Program-made: the position numbers and the translations under genes
Shown here: piece after piece, positions 23,937-26,789 of the stretch
How positions within the stretch are numbered: position 1 is the first letter of the stretch
Layout: each line of letters begins with the position of its first letter
The notes under the pieces: model-generated
What the model was told of the DNA's origin: nothing
Databases searched by the model: none
What the model saw: the letters and a program-made list of their open reading frames with translations, nothing else
Assembly: GCA_910586045.1 (NCBI GenBank)
Contig: CAJUIH010000035.1
Span: 1 to 26,789 of the forward strand
DNA length: 26,789 nucleotides
Direction: 5' to 3'
Source of the DNA: an uncultured Eubacterium sp.
GTDB taxonomy: Bacteria; Bacillota; Clostridia; Lachnospirales; Lachnospiraceae

Positions 23937-23988
23937 TCATTATTTGCACAAAAGTTAAATTTTTATCATTCTCAGAAATAACCATTCA

Positions 23989-24156
23989 GATCAGGTGTTA
24001 CATTTTTGCTCACCGGACGCTGAGAGAGACGGTTTGCCCGGGTTTCCGGCGGCCCTCCAGAATGGCAAGAATCCCTAAGCATTCTGGAGCCGGAGCCGCA
24101 AGCCAGACCTGCGTCCCTCATCCGGCGGCCCAGCAGCCAAAATGCACCACCTGATC
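23989..24156. repeat. MITE-like element C carrying an arm of repeat B
   Basis: Ends are inverted: GATCAGGTG at 23989-23997 and CACCTGATC at 24148-24156, with looser pairing further in (GTTACATTTTTGCT against AGCCAAAATGCACC). Inside, 24019-24053 matches the left arm of repeat B with two mismatches, the next bases (to about 24086) match its other arm, and 24095-24126 match 12-43. The element sits between the chemotaxis receptor and recJ. The remaining bases of the gap (23628-23988 and 24157-24202) hold the receptor leader and promoter and nothing else recognised. Confidence 0.7.
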
Positions 24157-24202
24157 AAAACGGTTTCGCTCAGAATATTTTCGAAATATCCAGACGGATC
24201 GT

Positions 24203-26155
24203 TTAACAATAATGCCGGATCACCACCTGTACCCGCTCCCTGCCCTGGTAGGCATCGATGGACGGATCGTATGTTATCGAGAAGCGAATATTCTGCGGCT
24301 GACCGCGAAATAATGCCGCTGCCTGCTCCTCGGATGATTTTTCACATAAAAATATACGAAATGCCTCGGGATCTCCAAAATACACGGCATCCATACTGCC
24401 GCCTGCCCCGTCTTCCAGTAAAAGCCTGGTTACATTTTTATTTTTTCCTACTATATCCGCACGCAGCGGATGTACATCCCGTACGGCAAATACCGGTTTT
24501 TCATTTCCTTTCCCATACGGCTCCAGACATGCAAATTCCCGGATCAATGGTATCCGGATATAATACAGCGGCATTGGTACGTCAATATGTATTTTTTCTA
24601 TAAAATCTTCATCCGTCAGGCTGGTTTTCGCATTCAGCTCCCTGCGGAACTGTTCCATATTTTCTTTTGGCATGGAAAGACCCGCCGCCATCGGATGCCC
24701 GCCATATTTTGTCATGAGCGCATCGCATTTTGTCATTTCTTCATACATCGAGTATGCCTCAATAGAACGGCCGGAACCTTTGACTCCCCCATCTTCCGCA
24801 TCCGTCAGTACAAAAATCGGCCTATGGTACTGTTCCCGGATGCGTCCGGCAATAATTCCGGCCAGGCTCTCATGACACTGCGGCAGGTATACCACCATAA
24901 CCTTATCCTCATAAATGCGCTGCTGCACAATCTGCTCTCTTGCCTGTTCCAGCCCTTCCAGCGTCAGGCTTTTTCGCCTGTCGTTTAATTCTACCAGTTC
25001 CCGTGCAAGCTGTGACGCTTTTTCCAAAGTTGGTTCCATCAATAACTGCAGGGAACGTTTCGCTGTATCCAGTCTGCCGCTGGCATTTATACACGGGCCA
25101 AGGACAAACCCAAAATGCCAGGACCGGATCTGCTCCCTCTGCAGCCCGTTTTGCAGAATCAATGCCAAAAGCCCCGGATTTTCCGTTTCATGTATAGCCT
25201 TTAACCCCAGTTTTACGAGCATCCGATTCTCTCCGGTCAGTTCCATAACATCCCCTACGGTGGCAAACCCTACATGGGCGATCATGGAAAAACTTTCTTC
25301 CGCACAAATGCCCATCCGCCCGTACAATACCTGGATCAGCTTCCATGCCACTGCTGCCCCGCACAGCCCTTTATATGGATAGGTACAGTCTGGCTGCTTG
25401 GGATTAATCACCGCATCCGCAGGAGGAACCTTGTATGCCTTTTGCCCGTCGTCGTCTACAGAAAACGGCACTTCATGATGATCCGTAATAATCACTGTCA
25501 TGCCGGATTCCTTTGCAAATGCGATTTCCTCTATCGCCGATATTCCATTATCGCATGTAACTATAGTGTCAATTCTGTCTTCCAAAGCCTTTGTAATCAT
25601 ACTGCAATTTATCCCGTATCCATCGCGTACCCGGTCTGGAATCACATGGTCAGCCGCCGCGCCGCACCGGGAAAGTCCGGTCAGCAAAATATATGACGCG
25701 TTTACGCCATCGATATCATAGTCTCCGATTACCCGGATTTTTTTATGTTCCGCAATTTTTTGCTGCAAAATAGCGGCTCCCTGATCCGCGTCTTTTAAAA
25801 GATGCGGGTCGTGCAGCTCCTCTCTGGTACAGGCAAGGTAAGCGGCAATTGCCTCATCCCCGATAATATCCCGGTTCCGTATAATACGCGCCGTAACCGG
25901 GTCGATCCCGAATTTTTTTCCTATCGCCTTAAAATCCGCTTTTTTGGCAGACACAAACCATTGTTCCTTTTGATCCAAAACTTTCTTGTTTTGTGTTTGT
26001 TCCTGCTCCTTTGCCTGTTGCTTTTTCTGGTTATCCGCCTGTTCTTTTTGTGTTTGGTTCAATCTTCCATCCTCTTTTGCTTTTCCTGTCAATACCTGCA
26101 GGCTTTTCTTCCTGCAGGCTTCCCGCAACCTCTCACTTCGTAATGTAAACCTCAT
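24203..26155 (-). CDS. recJ: Single-stranded-DNA-specific exonuclease RecJ
   Basis: A 650-residue DHH/DHHA1 nuclease that degrades single-stranded DNA 5' to 3' in recombination and repair. The catalytic motifs are GDYDIDG (144-150), CDNG (201-204), TDHHE (224-228) and GRLDTAKRSLQLL later; DHHA1 is marked by GSGRSIEAYSMYE and KYGGHPMAAGLSM. An OB-fold-like tail ends the protein. Residues 1-62 precede the usual RecJ beginning (EQWFVSAKKADF, from 65) and are a Gln/Lys/Glu-rich low-complexity extension with a basic front (MRFTLRSERLREACRKK). The ATG lies two bases after the stop of the upstream gene with a weak site, so it is probably coupled. A TTG at codon 60 could serve as an alternative start but lacks a good site. 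Confidence 0.94.
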   Translation of the reverse strand: MRFTLRSERLREACRKKSLQVLTGKAKEDGRLNQTQKEQADNQKKQQAKEQEQTQNKKVLDQKEQWFVSAKKADFKAIGKKFGIDPVTARIIRNRDIIGDEAIAAYLACTREELHDPHLLKDADQGAAILQQKIAEHKKIRVIGDYDIDGVNASYILLTGLSRCGAAADHVIPDRVRDGYGINCSMITKALEDRIDTIVTCDNGISAIEEIAFAKESGMTVIITDHHEVPFSVDDDGQKAYKVPPADAVINPKQPDCTYPYKGLCGAAVAWKLIQVLYGRMGICAEESFSMIAHVGFATVGDVMELTGENRMLVKLGLKAIHETENPGLLALILQNGLQREQIRSWHFGFVLGPCINASGRLDTAKRSLQLLMEPTLEKASQLARELVELNDRRKSLTLEGLEQAREQIVQQRIYEDKVMVVYLPQCHESLAGIIAGRIREQYHRPIFVLTDAEDGGVKGSGRSIEAYSMYEEMTKCDALMTKYGGHPMAAGLSMPKENMEQFRRELNAKTSLTDEDFIEKIHIDVPMPLYYIRIPLIREFACLEPYGKGNEKPVFAVRDVHPLRADIVGKNKNVTRLLLEDGAGGSMDAVYFGDPEAFRIFLCEKSSEEQAAALFRGQPQNIRFSITYDPSIDAYQGRERVQVVIRHYC

Positions 26156-26157
26156 CC

Positions 26158-26748
26158 TCAGACAAGCTCTGCTATTCTGGATACGCCGACATAGATCTCC
26201 GATATTTTATACCAGGTACGGAAATCCACATCTCCTGTAACCGGAAGTCCAAAAATAGACTGAAATTTCTCTACCGCCGCTTGTGTCTGCGGCCCATAGA
26301 TGCCGTCTGCCGTAATGGTCGGCATTGCCGGATATGCCCGCGCAATCCGGTTTAACTGCTCCTGCATCTGGCGGACCTTGCTGCCGGAAGAACCGATCGT
26401 CAGCACTACCCCCGGCCAGGAAGACGGTATACCGGAAATCTCTTCGGCTGTATTAATGTACATATTGCTTCCATAATAATAACGCAGAATTTCAATCGTG
26501 GAATACCCCTGGTCGGCAAGATATTTGGAACCCCACTGCGTCATCCAGTTTGGACAGGAAACCCGCTGCCCGTCACAATATTGTGTCAGAATCGGCTGCC
26601 GCACATTCGGCCTGGAAAGGAAATTTTGAAACATTTCATCTACAATCAGCGATATGTTTGAAAATATGTTTCTTCCATAAGACCACTTCTGGTCAAATGC
26701 CGTCGAGGAAGTAATCGTAAAATTGTACCCCTTATTCCGGTACCCCAT
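26158..26748 (-). CDS. SpoIID-like / peptidoglycan-binding protein, 3' part of a probably frameshifted gene
   Basis: A 196-residue open frame that begins inside a known domain arrangement. Residues 3-105 (YRNKGYNFTITSSTAFDQ, then NWMTQWGSKYLADQGYSTIEILRYYYG) resemble the C-terminal part of SpoIID/LytB-type proteins. Residues about 118-188 (GSSGSKVRQMQEQL, ADGIYGPQTQAAVEKFQ, PVTGDVDFRTWYKI) are a PG_binding_1 repeat. It likely acts at the cell wall, possibly in sporulation. The ATG has no ribosome site, lies three codons after an in-frame TGA and leaves out the front of the SpoIID-like part, so I think the true gene starts upstream and is shifted by one base near 26743-26746. It is followed two bases later by recJ. 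Confidence 0.75.
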   Translation of the reverse strand: MGYRNKGYNFTITSSTAFDQKWSYGRNIFSNISLIVDEMFQNFLSRPNVRQPILTQYCDGQRVSCPNWMTQWGSKYLADQGYSTIEILRYYYGSNMYINTAEEISGIPSSWPGVVLTIGSSGSKVRQMQEQLNRIARAYPAMPTITADGIYGPQTQAAVEKFQSIFGLPVTGDVDFRTWYKISEIYVGVSRIAELV

Positions 26749-26788
26749 AATCCATACTCATTCGGGATTGAAGAAATTCATCCAGATT
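26732..26788 (-). pseudogene. 5' part of the same SpoIID-like gene, in the other frame
   Basis: Reading in from the right edge gives NLDEFLQSRMSMDYGVPE and a TAA at 26732-26734. The piece FLQSRMSMDY has the spacing expected for the stretch that precedes YRNKGYNF in this protein family. Moving by one base in the run CCCC (26743-26746) joins the two frames as MDYGYRNKGYNF. Only 18 residues are visible, so this rests on little. Confidence 0.4.
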
Positions 26789-26789
26789 A

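Noticed and set aside
23503..23958. 151-codon plus-strand frame rich in Phe, Leu and Ser
   Set aside because: Opposite strand of the receptor start and its purine-rich leader, which gives TTT/CTT-rich codons. No ribosome site.
23628..23988. Sigma-28 flagellar promoter for the receptor
   Set aside because: No TAAA-N15-GCCGATAA-like element; a sigma-A type site fits better.
24170..24195. Terminator of recJ (ATATTT/AAATAT hairpin)
   Set aside because: Only six A/T pairs and no U run on the minus strand.
1..26789. CRISPR array, phage or transposase genes
   Set aside because: No regularly spaced direct repeats and no recognisable integrase, transposase or capsid genes were found on either strand. 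The repeats seen are palindromic and few.

Overview
The window reads as a chromosome segment of a Gram-positive, low-to-mid GC anaerobic Clostridia, most likely a Lachnospiraceae gut bacterium. The basis is the mix of families: a DUF6465-type small protein, a heterodimeric ABC exporter with one degenerate subunit, a ThrH-type phosphatase, a SpoIID-like/peptidoglycan-binding protein and strong GGAGG ribosome sites. Genus cannot be fixed from sequence alone. Almost all genes are on the minus strand; only nfo, an XRE regulator, a tRNA-Leu and one doubtful ORF are on plus.

Layout. 1-580: stacked palindromic, MITE-like repeats. 583-7719: a probable five-gene minus-strand operon read from a promoter at 7692-7719: thrH-like phosphatase, two-subunit ABC exporter, a cytosolic ParB-like/BMP-domain protein and a translationally coupled metallophosphoesterase, ending at a terminator at 583-626. 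7725-9824: class A penicillin-binding protein. 10002-10859: endonuclease IV (nfo) with its own promoter and terminator. 11058-12515: two small uncharacterised proteins and an XRE regulator. 12580-20620: a surface-glycan locus in two transcription blocks. glf, a GT2 glycosyltransferase and a small unknown protein come first. Then come a sugar-phosphate transferase fused to an SDR, a PglF/CapD-type 4,6-dehydratase and a PglK-like flippase. 20813-20897: tRNA-Leu with the unusual anticodon AAG. 20906-21936: an orphan ORF and a non-coding stretch that contains interleaved inverted repeats of pseudoknot topology. 21939-23627: a methyl-accepting chemotaxis protein with altered tip residues. 23989-24156: another MITE-like repeat. 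24203-26789: recJ and, upstream of it, a SpoIID-like/PG_binding_1 protein that appears frameshifted.

How it fits together. The glycan block can make an undecaprenyl-linked glycan: the dehydratase supplies a UDP-4-keto-6-deoxy-HexNAc precursor, the sugar transferase domain primes the lipid carrier, GT2 extends, Glf supplies UDP-galactofuranose and the ABC flippase exports. No polymerase, ligase or oligosaccharyltransferase is visible. The main points for a second look are the ParB-like/BMP sensor-like protein with its phosphoesterase partner, the pseudoknot-like element at 21663-21730, the priming-transferase/SDR fusion, the A34 tRNA-Leu and the dispersed palindromic repeats, one of which supplies a stop codon.
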